Positions 29,339 to 39,386 of a DNA stretch of 64,000 nucleotides are shown here, one piece after another. Each line of letters begins with the position of its first letter. The first letter of the stretch is position 1. A program made the translations under genes and the position numbers. The DNA lies in contig JAPLQI010000111.1 in assembly GCA_026399755.1 (NCBI GenBank), forward strand, positions 21,210 through 85,209. Reading direction: 5' to 3'. Source of the stretch: Pseudomonadota bacterium. Lineage in GTDB: Bacteria; Pseudomonadota; Gammaproteobacteria; Burkholderiales; Chitinibacteraceae. The notes under the pieces were generated by a model, which saw only the letters and a program-made list of their open reading frames with translations, searched no databases and was not told the origin of the DNA.

Positions 29339-29388
29339 AGATTAAGTAGATATAATCTTCAGGGTCTCTCTCACCCTGAAGGTGTCCC

Positions 29389-29745
29389 ATGCCCCACCTT
29401 AATCTTGAATACAGCAAGAATTTAAGCGCATTTGATCCCCGCCTTGCCCTGCAACAATTAAACAATGCCCTGATTGAATCTGGGCATTTTGTTGAAGGAG
29501 ATATTCAAAGCCGCGCGATCGGCTTTGATGATTTTCTAATTGGCAATGTCCAAGAGGGCCGCGCGTTTATTCATATCAAACTGCAGATTCTAAGCGGCCG
29601 CTCAGCTGAAGTTAAAAAAGCACTTTCAGAGGCGCTGATTCAAGCCCTAAAAATAGACCGCCCACAAGAATTAAAACTGCTGATCCGTAGCGAGATTATC
29701 GATATCGATCGCCCTTCCTATTGCATGTTAAATATAGAAAACTAG
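29389..29745 (+). CDS. hpaF: 5-carboxymethyl-2-hydroxymuconate delta-isomerase
   Basis: 118 aa, the normal length for CHMI of the tautomerase superfamily. The start [12 protein letters not shown] gives the catalytic N-terminal proline after methionine removal. The enzyme isomerises a homoprotocatechuate breakdown product. No other homoprotocatechuate gene is nearby, so its physiological role here is uncertain. It is convergent with the chemoreceptor gene, and the two coding regions overlap by four bases. Confidence 0.82.
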   Translation: MPHLNLEYSKNLSAFDPRLALQQLNNALIESGHFVEGDIQSRAIGFDDFLIGNVQEGRAFIHIKLQILSGRSAEVKKALSEALIQALKIDRPQELKLLIRSEIIDIDRPSYCMLNIEN

Positions 29746-31370
29746 CCCGTTTTTAAAGCATGCAGCTTAAATTGTGAAATTAATCCCTTCATATTAAGCG
29801 CTAGCTCATTTAGGCGTGCGGTGGTATCCACTGCACGCTGAGTTGCTTCTACGTTTTCCCCCGACATCGCTACAATCTGCTCTATTCCCCGCGAAATCAC
29901 GTCGCTACCCCTGTTTTGCTCCTGCATGGCCGTCGCAATATCGACAACCGATTCAATCACATCTCCAGAGCCGGTACTGCTACGCTGCACCACCAAGGCC
30001 ACCGCTTTGGCCTGCTCATTACCATTTTTAACCCGCTGCACACCTCTTTCCATGCTTTCAATTGCCGCCCGGGTGCCTTGTAAAATATCATTGATCACGC
30101 CGCCAATTTCTTGAGTGGCCTGCGTGGTTCTATATGCCAGAGTGCGCACCTCATCCGCCACCACGGCAAATCCTCGGCCCTGCTCTCCTGCCCTTGCCGC
30201 CTCGATGGCTGCATTTAAGGCTAATAAATTAGTTTGATCGGCAATTCCTTTAATCACATTCACAATCGAATTAATCTGATCTGATTGCTCGCCTAAGCCT
30301 CGAATAATTTCTGAAGTTTCAGAAACAGATTTTTCAACTTCTTCCATCCCCGCCAAGACTCCCGCAATCATTTTTGCACCATCATTAGATCGCTCGGCCG
30401 ATTCTGCAGTTAGGCTATGCGCACGTTGCGCACTGCTATTCACTTGCTCAATACTCACCACCATCAGGCCAATTGATTCGGCAATCGCCTCTGCCGATGT
30501 ATTCTGATTTTCAGATGCTGTTCTGATAAAGCCAGATTGAGTCGCCAGCTCTTGCCCATAGCAAATCACTTCTTCTGCACTATCGCTGACCTGACGGATA
30601 ATACTTTCTAAATGGTTTTGCATCGCCCTTAATGAAAGCAATAACTGCCCCATTTCATCATTGCGCGAAGTCTCTATATCATGACAAAAATCACCTTTGG
30701 CAATATTGCTGGCAATGGATATGGCCTCACTTAATACCGCCGATATTTGCCTAGTGACCAGTGTAGAAATCAAGGTCATAATCATGATCACCAAGACTAG
30801 AAATACCAACATATATAATTGAGATTTAGCAAATATCTGTTCAGAGCCTTTTGATTGTTCGGCAGTCTGTTTTTCAATTAAATCTGACAAGGCCGCCATT
30901 TCTTTTTCTAACACATCAAATTGCTGCTGAAAAACAGGTAAATCTTTTTCCATTTTTTCTGGCGCATTTTTTGCACTGGCAAATAGCTGAGTGGCTAGTG
31001 CAATATATGCATCAACAACAGGCTTTACCGTAGCTATTTTATTTTTAATCTGTTCACCCTGCTCTAACTTTTCATTACTGGCAAACAACTCTTTAAAGTG
31101 ATTACCATGCTCTGCTAAATCTTTTTCAGCAGAATCAAATTCTTTCATATCATTATTTTTAATGGCTAAGATCGCTGATAAGACATCTCCGCGTATTGCA
31201 TCGTGCATCATGTCTGATTCCATATGATTACGCATAATGGATAGACCGCCAAGTAAATCATCTACACTTTTGTGTGATGAATTTTGGCCGTTCAAGCCAA
31301 TAAACCCCATAATCAGGACGGCAACTACACCGGATAGCCCCATCAAAAACAATCTAAATTTTAATGTCAT
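29742..31370 (-). CDS. Methyl-accepting chemotaxis protein
   Basis: 542 aa. The first membrane helix is at about 8-28. A four-helix-bundle-like periplasmic domain (about 30-190) follows, then a second membrane helix (about 190-212), HAMP, and the signalling coiled coil. The hairpin tip with the CheA/CheW-binding sequence is intact ([35 protein letters not shown]). The periplasmic ligand is unknown. It is monocistronic by position. Confidence 0.9.
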   Translation of the reverse strand: MTLKFRLFLMGLSGVVAVLIMGFIGLNGQNSSHKSVDDLLGGLSIMRNHMESDMMHDAIRGDVLSAILAIKNNDMKEFDSAEKDLAEHGNHFKELFASNEKLEQGEQIKNKIATVKPVVDAYIALATQLFASAKNAPEKMEKDLPVFQQQFDVLEKEMAALSDLIEKQTAEQSKGSEQIFAKSQLYMLVFLVLVIMIMTLISTLVTRQISAVLSEAISIASNIAKGDFCHDIETSRNDEMGQLLLSLRAMQNHLESIIRQVSDSAEEVICYGQELATQSGFIRTASENQNTSAEAIAESIGLMVVSIEQVNSSAQRAHSLTAESAERSNDGAKMIAGVLAGMEEVEKSVSETSEIIRGLGEQSDQINSIVNVIKGIADQTNLLALNAAIEAARAGEQGRGFAVVADEVRTLAYRTTQATQEIGGVINDILQGTRAAIESMERGVQRVKNGNEQAKAVALVVQRSSTGSGDVIESVVDIATAMQEQNRGSDVISRGIEQIVAMSGENVEATQRAVDTTARLNELALNMKGLISQFKLHALKTG

Positions 31371-31463
31371 TGCCCTATCCTTTATTTGCGCATTTAACTT
31401 ATTAAAAGATAGAACATTGGCAACAATTTGATAATATTATTTACTTACAAGCAATAAACTTAC

Positions 31464-31494
31464 AAAAAAAGCCTCGCACAATGGCGAAGCTTTT
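31464..31494 (-). terminator. Rho-independent terminator of the metallophosphoesterase gene
   Basis: Read on the minus strand, GCTTCGCC-ATTG-TGCGAGGC forms a stem with one mismatch and is followed by seven T residues. It lies about 70 bases past the stop of the gene ending at 31,567 and before the chemoreceptor gene. Confidence 0.7.
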
Positions 31495-31566
31495 ATAGTT
31501 TGGTCAATGCGCGCATATTTTTTATTAGCCATATTACAGCCAATATAATTCACCTCTCAGTAATCT

Positions 31567-32718
31567 TTACCCTCGCTGCAAAGTAATTCGCGTTATTTCC
31601 GAAGGCGCAAACAATCGTTTTGGTGGGCCCCAATAGCCTGTGCCTCGGCTGGTATACACCCACACATTGCCCAATAAATTTAAGCCCGCGGTAAAAGGCT
31701 GCTGAAAACGTACAAAGAAGTTCCAAGGAAAAAACTGCCCGCCGTGGGTGTGGCCGGATAATTGCAAATGCAGGCCTAAATCCTGCGCCTTGAAGGCACT
31801 GCGTGGCTGATGCGCGAGGAGTAATTTAAACGGTGAATCGGGCGATCCTGCCAGAGCAGCCTGTGCATCACTTTGATGATCTGGATGAAAATGCCCAGCA
31901 CTGTAATCAGTTACCCCTGCCACCACCAGCTGATGGCCGCCGTGGGATAGCAAAACATGCTCGTTCAGCAGCACTTGCAAGCCTAAACGGCGCAGCTCGG
32001 CAATCCACGGCAGCGCGCCAGAATAATACTCGTGATTACCCGTTACAAAAAAAGTGCCGTGGGTGGATTTTAATCGCGCTAGGGGCGCGGTGTGCGCGCC
32101 CAGATCGGCCACATTGCCGTCGACCAAATCGCCCGTTACCGCCACTAAATCTGCGCCAAGGCCATTTACTTTGTCCACAATCGCATCCAGATAAGGCCGC
32201 TTAATCGTTGGCCCTACATGAATATCGCTGATTTGCGCGATAGTAAAACCCACTAATTCTGCTGGTAAATTAGCCACCGACACGGCCACATCCACAATCT
32301 CTGCGCTGCGCCTTGCATTAATCAGACCCAGCAAAGTAAACAGCGCCGCCCCTGCAAACACGCCCAAAGCACTCTGAATCTGCCAGTTGCTATACGCCGC
32401 ATCGCTTAATAAATAAGCGGAAGGCAGCAAAGACACATCGCGCAGCAGACAGAGCACAAACAAAGACGAAAACAGCCCCATCACCGTTAAACCCAGCCAA
32501 GCAAGTCGATCGGCCCACGGCGGCTGGCTGATAAATCTGGCGGCTAAACCCAAGGGCAGCAGCAGACTAGACAGCAGCAATGCCAGCCAGCCCACTAATA
32601 AACCCGTGCCGTACAGACCCAAAGCAGGAAACAAACGCATTCCCAAATAGCCATGCGCCAAGAAGATAATGCCAAGCATAAGCAGCAGGGTTGAACGGGG
32701 CGGTGTGGTCTGTTTCAA
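31567..32718 (-). CDS. Membrane-anchored metallophosphoesterase (YaeI-like)
   Basis: 383 aa. Four or five hydrophobic segments fill the first 130 residues. A calcineurin-like phosphoesterase domain follows with all metal-binding motifs: AQISDIHVGP (DxH), VTGDLVDG (GDxxD), TGNHEYYSG (GNHE), LLAHQP and SGHTHGGQFFP (GHTHGG). E. coli YaeI and related enzymes act on membrane-associated substrates such as UDP-diacylglucosamine-like or phosphodiester lipids. The exact substrate here is unknown. Confidence 0.87.
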   Translation of the reverse strand: MKQTTPPRSTLLLMLGIIFLAHGYLGMRLFPALGLYGTGLLVGWLALLLSSLLLPLGLAARFISQPPWADRLAWLGLTVMGLFSSLFVLCLLRDVSLLPSAYLLSDAAYSNWQIQSALGVFAGAALFTLLGLINARRSAEIVDVAVSVANLPAELVGFTIAQISDIHVGPTIKRPYLDAIVDKVNGLGADLVAVTGDLVDGNVADLGAHTAPLARLKSTHGTFFVTGNHEYYSGALPWIAELRRLGLQVLLNEHVLLSHGGHQLVVAGVTDYSAGHFHPDHQSDAQAALAGSPDSPFKLLLAHQPRSAFKAQDLGLHLQLSGHTHGGQFFPWNFFVRFQQPFTAGLNLLGNVWVYTSRGTGYWGPPKRLFAPSEITRITLQRG

Positions 32719-32818
32719 GTGCGTTTGTCCTTGGTGGTGGTGGATAAATGTAGGGTGGCAAGGAGAGACGCTGCCCTATAGGCATCAAATTAAGATATGA
32801 ACATGCCAAACAAGCTGG

Positions 32819-32896
32819 TTTTTATAGGGTGTGCAAGTCGTTTTTCTTGCGCACCGCCCTCGGTGCGCAACGACTGCGTCGTTGTACACCCTATAA
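32819..32896. repeat. Family-C palindrome between trhO and the metallophosphoesterase gene
   Basis: 'tatagggtgtgcaagtcg' opposite 'cgttgtacaccctata', with the inner stem 'gcgcaccg..cggtgcgc'. It is the reverse orientation of the copies at 18,470 and 25,013. Sited just past the trhO stop, it can serve as that gene's terminator. Confidence 0.7.
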
Positions 32897-32942
32897 AATA
32901 CCAATCCGCCGCGTGGGCACAAAACCGTGACCACCCCAAAAC

Positions 32943-33896
32943 TTAATCCTTAGCCAGTGCATCCCGCATATTGCGGCCAAGCGGGCTGGGCTGATTACGT
33001 TTTTTGGCGAGCTCGATCTGCTTTTGCCGCTCGCGCGCGCCATTTCTGGTTTTTTCGCTGAGCGAATTCCAGCAGTGTGGGCAGCTAATCCCCGCTACGT
33101 AATGGGGTGAGAGTCGCTCTTCCACTGATACAGGCTGGCGGCAGGCGTGGCAGAGGTCGAAATCGCCTTCGCTTAAATCGTGGCGAACGGTGACGCGGTT
33201 ATCAAACACAAAGCAGTCGCCATTCCACTTGGTTTCTTCCTGCTTTACCGTTTCTAGATATTTAAGAATGCCGCCTTTCAGGTGGAAGACTTCTTCAAAA
33301 CCCTCGCCCAGCATATAGCTAGATGCTTTTTCGCAGCGAATCCCGCCGGTGCAAAACATGGCGACTTTCTTGTGCTTGGCTGGGTCGAAATGCTGCTTAA
33401 TATAATCTGGGAATTCGCGGAAACTGGCCGTTTTAGGATCAATTGCGCCTTCAAATGTGCCAATTGCCACTTCATAATCATTGCGCGTATCGATCAGCAG
33501 CACTTCAGGATCGCTAATCAGCGCATTCCAACCCTCTGGCTCTACATAAGTGCCCACGGCCAGATTCGGGTCTACGCCCGGCACGCCTAAGGTGACGATT
33601 TCTTTCTTTAATTTAACTTTGCTGCGGTAAAACGGCTGCTCATCGCAATAAGATTCTTTGTGGTCCATATCGATAAAGCGTGCATCGCTTTTTAGCCACG
33701 CCAATAAGCCATCAATCCCCGTGCGGGAGCCCGCTACCGTGCCATTAATGCCTTCAAAAGCCAGCAGCAAAGTGCCTTTTACTTCGTTATCTAGCATAGA
33801 TTGCAATAGCGGCTCTTTAAGCGCTTCAAAATCGGCCAGCGTTACAAATTTATACAGGGCAGCCACGACGATGGCTTGCGATTGATTCTGTGTCAT
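32943..33896 (-). CDS. trhO: tRNA uridine-5-oxyacetic acid pathway hydroxylase TrhO (YceA, rhodanese family)
   Basis: 317 aa. It hydroxylates tRNA wobble uridine to 5-hydroxyuridine in an oxygen-dependent reaction. The rhodanese domain (about 125-220) holds C182 in [16 protein letters not shown], with C188 also conserved. The N-terminal acylphosphatase-like domain ([16 protein letters not shown]) and the cysteine-rich tail ([13 protein letters not shown]) are typical of TrhO. Flanking genes are unrelated, so it is likely monocistronic. Confidence 0.93.
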   Translation of the reverse strand: MTQNQSQAIVVAALYKFVTLADFEALKEPLLQSMLDNEVKGTLLLAFEGINGTVAGSRTGIDGLLAWLKSDARFIDMDHKESYCDEQPFYRSKVKLKKEIVTLGVPGVDPNLAVGTYVEPEGWNALISDPEVLLIDTRNDYEVAIGTFEGAIDPKTASFREFPDYIKQHFDPAKHKKVAMFCTGGIRCEKASSYMLGEGFEEVFHLKGGILKYLETVKQEETKWNGDCFVFDNRVTVRHDLSEGDFDLCHACRQPVSVEERLSPHYVAGISCPHCWNSLSEKTRNGARERQKQIELAKKRNQPSPLGRNMRDALAKD

Positions 33897-34156
33897 TTTT
33901 TTAATATCTCCAGGTGGTCATCCACGCAAAGGATGGACCGGATAAAAGCGGGTAAAACCCAGCGAGGCCGCAGTTTACCTGAAGCAAAAATGAATAACAG
34001 CCCGCCAGTCAGCCGACGGCTTTTGTATAGATGGGCACTAAGCACAAAATATCAATCCTGCCTTGCTTTAAGGCCTAGGCAAGGACTAATTTTAAGGCTG
34101 TTGCCTGTACCGCGATAAACGCAATAATAATCAGATAGGCTGGAAGGGGCTTGATA

Positions 34157-35530
34157 ATGGCAATACCGACAATGAAGAAAATTTTTATTTCAAGAGGGAT
34201 TTTGTTCTTATTATTTATCGCCATTTTATATGCCATGCTTTACGTTAATAAATTAAATGAAGATCGCCTTTTTTTAGCACAAAGGCAGCAATACGCCTCG
34301 ACATGGATAATCAAGCAACTATACGAAAATAGAAGCAATATAAAAACACACCCTCAGGCTAAAGAGATTTTTCAGGATATAGGCGACGGCAGCGAATTAC
34401 TCAGTGATATGCAATTTATTCAGGTGGCAGGGTTTAATGATATAGAACGATCCCTTTTTAAATTAATAACGACCAAATCAAATCAGCAAATAGAAAAACA
34501 ACAAAGCATCAATCAGCTATCCGTATTATTAGAAAAAAGGTTCACGAGTATCGTTAGCGATCAACGCAAGCAACAAGAGAATTACTTCTACCTAATCACG
34601 CTTGCCACAATTATTTTAAGCGTAGTTTGCCTCTTATTTATTAGCCAAACCTATTTAGGCATGATCAAAAGAATTGGCTGCGGCCCCGGTGAAGCACGGC
34701 GTTTAATACTAGAAGTGGTTGCAGGCAATTTACGCGGGGAGTTTTCAGCTAATCATGAAAACAGCCTGCTCTATGCCTTACACAGCATGATAGAAAAATT
34801 GCATGAGGTGCTGGGCGAAATCCGCGAAACATCGCACTTGCTGGCAAAAACATCACATTTAATTAATTCATCGGCCAAAGATCTGACTTATAACGCCATG
34901 GAGCAAGCCACCAGTATTGAAGAAACCAGTGCCTATTTAGAACAACTAACCGCCACCGTGGCGCAAAATAATGAAAACACCCGCATTACCGAAGATATCT
35001 CCGCGCATTCATCCATGAATGCCATTGCAGGCGGTGAAGCGGTTAAAAAAACCGTATTGGCCATGCGCGAAATTGCCAAAAAAATCAGCATTATTGACGA
35101 CATTGCCTACCAAACGAATCTATTAGCCCTGAATGCCGCTATCGAAGCCGCCCGCGCAGGTGAGCAAGGCAAAGGCTTTGCCGTGGTCGCCGCCGAAGTC
35201 AGAAAACTAGCCGAGCGCAGCCAAACCGCCGCACAAGAAATCAGCATTCTAGCCAGCAATAGCGTAGAGCAAGCCGAACGTGCAGGTGCATTACTGAATG
35301 AAATTGTGCCATCTATTAGAAAAACCGCCGATCTAGTCCAAGAAATCTCCGCTGCATCGCGCGAGCAATTTATTGGCATTGAGCAAATTAATCTATCCGC
35401 CACTAAATTAAGTAATGTCACCCAAGCCACCGCAATGGCTGCAGAAGATTTATCCAATACATCGGATGAATTATCCATGCACGCGCAAAAGCTGGAAGAC
35501 GTGATTGGTTTTTTCCAAATGAAATCTTAA
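34157..35530 (+). CDS. Methyl-accepting chemotaxis protein (short)
   Basis: 457 aa from the ATG at 34,157, eight bases after a 'ggaagggg' ribosome site; a TTG two codons earlier is possible. Two membrane helices (about 8-28 and 145-165) enclose a periplasmic domain of only about 115 residues. The signalling tip is intact ([43 protein letters not shown]). A segment before it ([20 protein letters not shown]) is shorter than usual. The coding region overlaps the convergent MFS gene by four bases. Confidence 0.88.
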   Translation: MAIPTMKKIFISRGILFLLFIAILYAMLYVNKLNEDRLFLAQRQQYASTWIIKQLYENRSNIKTHPQAKEIFQDIGDGSELLSDMQFIQVAGFNDIERSLFKLITTKSNQQIEKQQSINQLSVLLEKRFTSIVSDQRKQQENYFYLITLATIILSVVCLLFISQTYLGMIKRIGCGPGEARRLILEVVAGNLRGEFSANHENSLLYALHSMIEKLHEVLGEIRETSHLLAKTSHLINSSAKDLTYNAMEQATSIEETSAYLEQLTATVAQNNENTRITEDISAHSSMNAIAGGEAVKKTVLAMREIAKKISIIDDIAYQTNLLALNAAIEAARAGEQGKGFAVVAAEVRKLAERSQTAAQEISILASNSVEQAERAGALLNEIVPSIRKTADLVQEISAASREQFIGIEQINLSATKLSNVTQATAMAAEDLSNTSDELSMHAQKLEDVIGFFQMKS

Positions 35531-36744
35531 ACCGCACAGGGTGCCATTTTAACTGCCGCCCTATCCATCAGCGGCACCGCCAAAATGGCCAAAATAGCAC
35601 AGGCAAACCACACGCTATGCCCGCCAAAATGGCTGTATATCTGGCTGCCAAATACCGGTGAAATCAGCATACTGACACTCCAGCACACCCCGTAAAGCCC
35701 AAAATAATGGCCGCTTTTACGCCCCTCGGCGCGCTGCATCACCAGCACGCTCATTGTGGGCATAAACAAGATTTCACCTATGGTCCAAATCGCGGTAGAA
35801 AGGCAAACATAGGCAAAGCCCCACTCCACCCCAAAAGGCAACATGCCCAGCCCAATCGCCAACAAGATAGCGCCAAGCGCAAGCTGGCCGCGCTCGCCCC
35901 AGTGCTCTGTGGCGCGGGTTAATGGAATCTGCAATGCCACCACTAGCAGCCCATTGATCGTAAATTGCCAGCCCAAAGCCCCTGCGCCCAGCTGATAAAA
36001 ATCCAGCAGATAGTTGCCCAGCATGCTGTTAACCGTTTCGTAAGCCAGCCCCAGCATCACCCCCACCAGCAAAAAAACCATAAAGGGCCCATCCGAATAA
36101 GGCGAGACCAGCCCCTGCTCTGGCCCGGCTGGCGCACTGCCAGCCAGCGGCACCGCACTCCAGCGCCGCAAAGCCCAGCGTAGCCAGAAAGCCGCCGCAA
36201 AAGACATGCTTGCACTCACCACAAACACCCAGCGGTAATCCCAATGCGCCAATACACCACCCAACACACCTGCAATCGCCACCGCTAAATTAACCGCCAC
36301 CCGATTTAAGGCCTGCGCCCGTGGCCGCTCTGCTAGGCTGCAGTTTTCCATAATCAGGCGCTGGTTAAGAGGCCGCGCTCCCCCATCGCACACCCCCGAT
36401 AAAAACAACAACAGCGCCAGCAACCAAGCCGACTCAAGTAATGTAAGGCTAAGCAAGAGCACGCCACTGGCAAACATCAGCCGCACAGCCAGCTTGCCTG
36501 TGGGCATATGATCGCTCAGCACACCAATAGCGTAAGACCCCAGCAATAAACCCGCCCCGCTGCATGCCAGCAACCAGCCGATGGTATCAATCGAAAACCC
36601 CAGCACCTCCCGCAGATACAAAGCCATAAACAGCTTCACCATCACGCCAAGGCGATTAACAAACAACGCCCCCGCCAAGCCCCAAGCCATTTGCGGTAAA
36701 TCAGATAAGCGATTTTTAAACGAATTCAATGAAGCAAGCAGCAT
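35527..36744 (-). CDS. MFS transporter
   Basis: 405 aa with 12 predicted membrane segments in two halves. The cytoplasmic loop after helix 2 carries a recognisable family signature ([17 protein letters not shown]). The style resembles the MdtH/YdeE-like drug-efflux branch, but no substrate can be assigned. It is transcribed away from the cupin gene that follows. Confidence 0.8.
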   Translation of the reverse strand: MLLASLNSFKNRLSDLPQMAWGLAGALFVNRLGVMVKLFMALYLREVLGFSIDTIGWLLACSGAGLLLGSYAIGVLSDHMPTGKLAVRLMFASGVLLLSLTLLESAWLLALLLFLSGVCDGGARPLNQRLIMENCSLAERPRAQALNRVAVNLAVAIAGVLGGVLAHWDYRWVFVVSASMSFAAAFWLRWALRRWSAVPLAGSAPAGPEQGLVSPYSDGPFMVFLLVGVMLGLAYETVNSMLGNYLLDFYQLGAGALGWQFTINGLLVVALQIPLTRATEHWGERGQLALGAILLAIGLGMLPFGVEWGFAYVCLSTAIWTIGEILFMPTMSVLVMQRAEGRKSGHYFGLYGVCWSVSMLISPVFGSQIYSHFGGHSVWFACAILAILAVPLMDRAAVKMAPCAV

Positions 36745-36888
36745 ACGGCAGGCCCTCTAGGGTAGACCTACATACTACGTGCATGCTTACGACATATAAA
36801 TATACAATTCAGGCAATACAAAGGAATACAGTGCCATCTTTAAGATTAGAGCCCGCACCGCCTTCCACCAAAAATCGCAGAGAACACC

Positions 36889-37204
36889 ATGCCGCAAAAT
36901 ATCTTTCACGAAAGCAGCCCCCCCAGCCACGGGCGAGCGTTTTGAGCCTTTGCACACCCAGCCCGGCCTGCTAATAGAGCGCATCATCAGCTCCCCCTGC
37001 ATCGCCCACACCGAATACATCCAGCCGCAGGACGAATGGGTACTGCTGCTACAAGGCCAAGCTGCGTTAGATGTAGCGGGCAAAACCGTAGCACTACAAA
37101 GCGGCGACTACCTGTTTATCCCCGCCCTTACCCCGCACACCGTACTGGAAGTCAGCGACGGCGCGATCTGGTTGGCGGTGCATATTTGGGGAGGAGTGGC
37201 GTAA
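36889..37204 (+). pseudogene. Cupin gene with a frameshift in a C7 tract
   Basis: The first frame opens at the ATG at 36,889 (MPQNIFHESSPP) and runs into a stop at TTTTGA after the C tract at 36,918-36,924. If one C is removed, the frame continues as ATGERFEPLHTQPGLLIERIISSPC into a single cupin domain (DEWVLLLQGQAALDVAG...GDYLFIPALTPHTVLEV) ending at 37,204, for about 105 aa. So the gene is broken, phase-variable at the tract, or carries a sequencing error. The intact protein would be a small cupin of unknown ligand. Confidence 0.7.
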
Positions 37205-37621
37205 ATATCCAGCCAGCAGACTGGCTACAGAGACTTGCTTTTTAGTGCCTTCGGCACCTTGATTTTGGTGCGGGTAGCCACCACAGGGCCTGAGCATTAA
37301 TTCCAGCAGTAGTAACACAAGAAAGAGGCAACCACAGTTCTACACTCGCTGCATAGGGCTTAAGAACCCACTTGAAGCACGCCGAAGCGAGTTCCGCAGC
37401 CGCCGAATTGATTGACCCATGCTCGTGCTTTGCGATTAATTTAATTAAATAATAAAATGTGATTTTGACATAGGTCAGTCAAAAATAGGCAGGTGGGGCA
37501 ATAACTCATGGGCTACAACAAAACCAACAATGGCATCTGTACGGTTCCAACAAACTGGCCCATCGGCCACCTTGGGGTTAATCTCACACACTGCATCAAA
37601 TCCTTAAAATTGGAATGTCAA
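37205..37621. other. Spacer with family-B fragments and a possible promoter
   Basis: A reversed tail of family B (about 37,243-37,285, 'gtgccttcggcac...gcgggtagccaccac') and a forward head (about 37,347-37,425) are split apart. A possible -35 TTGACA at 37,465-37,470 precedes the hydrolase gene. An ATG at 37,508 is in frame with the hydrolase, but the extra 38 residues do not resemble its family. Confidence 0.5.
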
Positions 37622-38440
37622 ATGCTTCAAAATGAAAAAATCCTCGCACGAAATAACGTCAAAATTATTGATTGTGATGGTGATGGTCCAGTTGTTCTTT
37701 ACGCTCATGGGTTTGGTTGCAATCAAAATATGTGGGATCGTGTAACACCCGCGTTCAAGTCAACACACAAACAAGTTCTATTCGACTATGTCGGTAGCGG
37801 AAAGTCCGACATTACCGCGTTTGATGCAGCCAAATATAGCAATCTCAGTGGCTATGCCCAAGACGTATTAGACATTTGCGACGCTTTAGATTTGAAAAGC
37901 GGAGTAACGTTCGTTGGACATTCAGTTAGTTGCAGTATTGGGGTGTTAGCGTCTATCGCCCGGCCAGATCTATTCAGCAAGTTGGTATTGCTCGGACCCA
38001 ACCCCTGCTTTGTCAACCATGCGCCGGAGTACATCGGAGGCTTTGAAAAAGAAGACCTTGAGGGGTTGCTGGCCTTGATGGAACAGAACTATATCGGATG
38101 GGCGAATTATTTAGCACCCGTCGTATCAGCAAAGGGAGAGGAAAGTGTGGTAACGGCAGAACTGTCGGATAGTTTTTGCTCAACTGACCCGACTGTAGCC
38201 AAAGTTTTTGCTAGGACTACTTTTTTCTCTGACAACAGAACAGACCTCTCCAAGGTAAACGTGCCTTGCCTGATTTTACAGCACCGCACTGACACGCTAG
38301 CCCCCCTCCGCGTTGGGGAGTTCGTTCACACCGAAATAGCAGGAAGCACGCTAAAAATCTTGGATGTTCTAGGCCATTGTGCGCACATGGCAGAGCCTCA
38401 GCTATTCATCGAGGCTATGCATGATTTTGTCGGTGCCTAG
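37622..38440 (+). CDS. RsbQ-like alpha/beta hydrolase
   Basis: 272 aa from the ATG at 37,622 (MLQNEKILARNNVKIIDCDGDGPVVLYAHGFGCNQNMW), which matches the RsbQ start. The catalytic serine is in FVGHSVSCSIG, the aspartate in HRTDTLAPL and the histidine in LGHCAHMAEP. RsbQ and its plant relatives D14/KAI2 bind small hydrophobic ligands. In Bacillus RsbQ works with a PAS-containing partner, RsbP. The next gene encodes a PAS protein and overlaps by 20 bases, so a hydrolase-PAS sensing pair is likely. Confidence 0.85.
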   Translation: MLQNEKILARNNVKIIDCDGDGPVVLYAHGFGCNQNMWDRVTPAFKSTHKQVLFDYVGSGKSDITAFDAAKYSNLSGYAQDVLDICDALDLKSGVTFVGHSVSCSIGVLASIARPDLFSKLVLLGPNPCFVNHAPEYIGGFEKEDLEGLLALMEQNYIGWANYLAPVVSAKGEESVVTAELSDSFCSTDPTVAKVFARTTFFSDNRTDLSKVNVPCLILQHRTDTLAPLRVGEFVHTEIAGSTLKILDVLGHCAHMAEPQLFIEAMHDFVGA

Positions 38441-38798
38441 CAAAAGCGCAGATGCGCCAACTCCATCATTTGACCAAATTCCCTGCGCCATATTGGTTAC
38501 CGATAGTGCTGGAGTTGTTCAATCGTTGAATCAGAATCTGCTCCTACTTATTGGGGGAGACAAGGAACGCTGGTTAACAAAATCGATGGAACTTATGTTT
38601 CCTATGGCCAGCAGAATATTCTTGAACACGCACATCTGGCCAATGATTTTTCGAGATGGGCATGTCCGGGAAATCCGGTTACAGCTGCTTGACTCTGGCG
38701 GCAATAGCTTACCAGTCTTTGTGAATTGCCAGAAAACGAACCAAGAAGGCATCGAACAGCTTTGGTCTGTACCAGAAAAGATTAAGGCCGCTACCTAA
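38421..38798 (+). CDS. Stand-alone PAS-domain protein, partner of the RsbQ-like hydrolase
   Basis: 125 aa from the ATG at 38,421 (MILSVPSKSADAP), which follows 'gagg' and overlaps the end of the hydrolase gene. A GTG start at 38,379 is less likely. The single PAS fold (IPCAILVTDSAGVVQSLNQN..., RIFLNTHIWPMIFRDGHVREIRLQLLDSGGNSLPVFVNC) resembles the sensor parts of PAS-GGDEF or PAS-phosphatase proteins, but no output domain follows. Its stop codon lies inside a terminator stem, so the short form looks genuine, not truncated by the nearby transposon. Confidence 0.72.
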   Translation: MILSVPSKSADAPTPSFDQIPCAILVTDSAGVVQSLNQNLLLLIGGDKERWLTKSMELMFPMASRIFLNTHIWPMIFRDGHVREIRLQLLDSGGNSLPVFVNCQKTNQEGIEQLWSVPEKIKAAT

Positions 38799-38820
38799 TG
38801 GTTTGCGGCCTTTCATTTTT
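38784..38820 (+). terminator. Rho-independent terminator of the hydrolase-PAS operon
   Basis: AAGGCCGC (38,784-38,791) pairs with GCGGCCTT (38,805-38,812), followed by a T-rich run to 38,820. The stop codon of the PAS gene is in the loop. Confidence 0.85.
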
Positions 38821-39090
38821 TCAACGGCGGCATCAACACATAGACCTTAGCTGACATGTTCCTGCGCTCACGCAAAATATGAAATTGTCTAGTAGCCTCG
38901 GGAGGCAATCCCCCCACAAAATCAGCTATTGGAGCTATGTTGTCATTCATGAGCATCTGGTATGGTCGAGTAACGGGCCCTGACGTTGGATTTTTGAACT
39001 TCAACTTTGTAACAATAGCAGACAAATCCTATAGTGAATATCGAAAATCCTACAATGGTTTTCGTGTATAGATAGAACAAAAGCTCAATA
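38821..39090. other. Chromosomal spacer left of the transposon
   Basis: No convincing gene. A 70-codon minus-strand frame (38,813-39,025) has only a TTG start directly after a stop codon and no ribosome site. It may be a gene remnant (contains EATRQFHILRERRN), but nothing is recognised. Confidence 0.4.
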
Positions 39091-39115
39091 AAAAAGCCCC
39101 TTCCGGGGCTTTTTT
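39091..39115. terminator. Displaced gyrB terminator (bidirectional)
   Basis: AAAAAGCCCC-TTCC-GGGGCTTTTT is a perfect ten-base stem and works on both strands. When the transposon is removed and one ACAAC restored, this hairpin falls about 70 bases after the gyrB stop codon, pointing the right way. It is therefore almost certainly the original gyrB terminator, now separated from it by about 24 kb. Confidence 0.85.
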
Positions 39116-39184
39116 AACTTCAAACTAACATCCCAAAAATCTAGAAAAGTGGGAAATATCTAGAAGTTAATGGGATCCTACAAC

Positions 39185-39312
39185 TGTAGGCTCACAAAAT
39201 AACTGCATCAGCCATCCTTTAAAAACAATGAGTTAGTCATTTATTCTGTTAGCTGGAACCAACAAACTCTCAAAAAAAATGAGAAAATCCTCCTTAGCTC
39301 ACAAAATAATTG
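39185..39312. repeat. Left transposon end with three TnsB-box-like repeats
   Basis: Box 1 CTCACAAAATAACTG (39,191-39,205) is part of the terminal repeat. Box 2 CTCTCAAAAAAAATG (39,267-39,281) matches at 12 of 15 positions. Box 3 CTCACAAAATAATTG (39,298-39,312) matches at 14 of 15. All face the same way. Spaced copies of one motif at an end are typical of TnsB/TniA binding sites. Confidence 0.7.
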
Positions 39313-39386
39313 AAACTATCAGTCAGTATGACGCCGATAATGCTAGTTTAGAGGGGGCATCCATTCCATTAACAATGCCCATTTAG

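Noticed and set aside
38813..39025. 70-codon minus-strand frame between the PAS gene and the gyrB terminator
   Set aside because: Only a TTG start directly after a stop, no ribosome site and no recognisable family.
39160..39184. Left transposon end placed further out, in the chromosomal spacer
   Set aside because: The 18-base inverted match and the ACAAC duplication fix the end at 39,185. Sequence outside matches the expected gyrB trailer and terminator.
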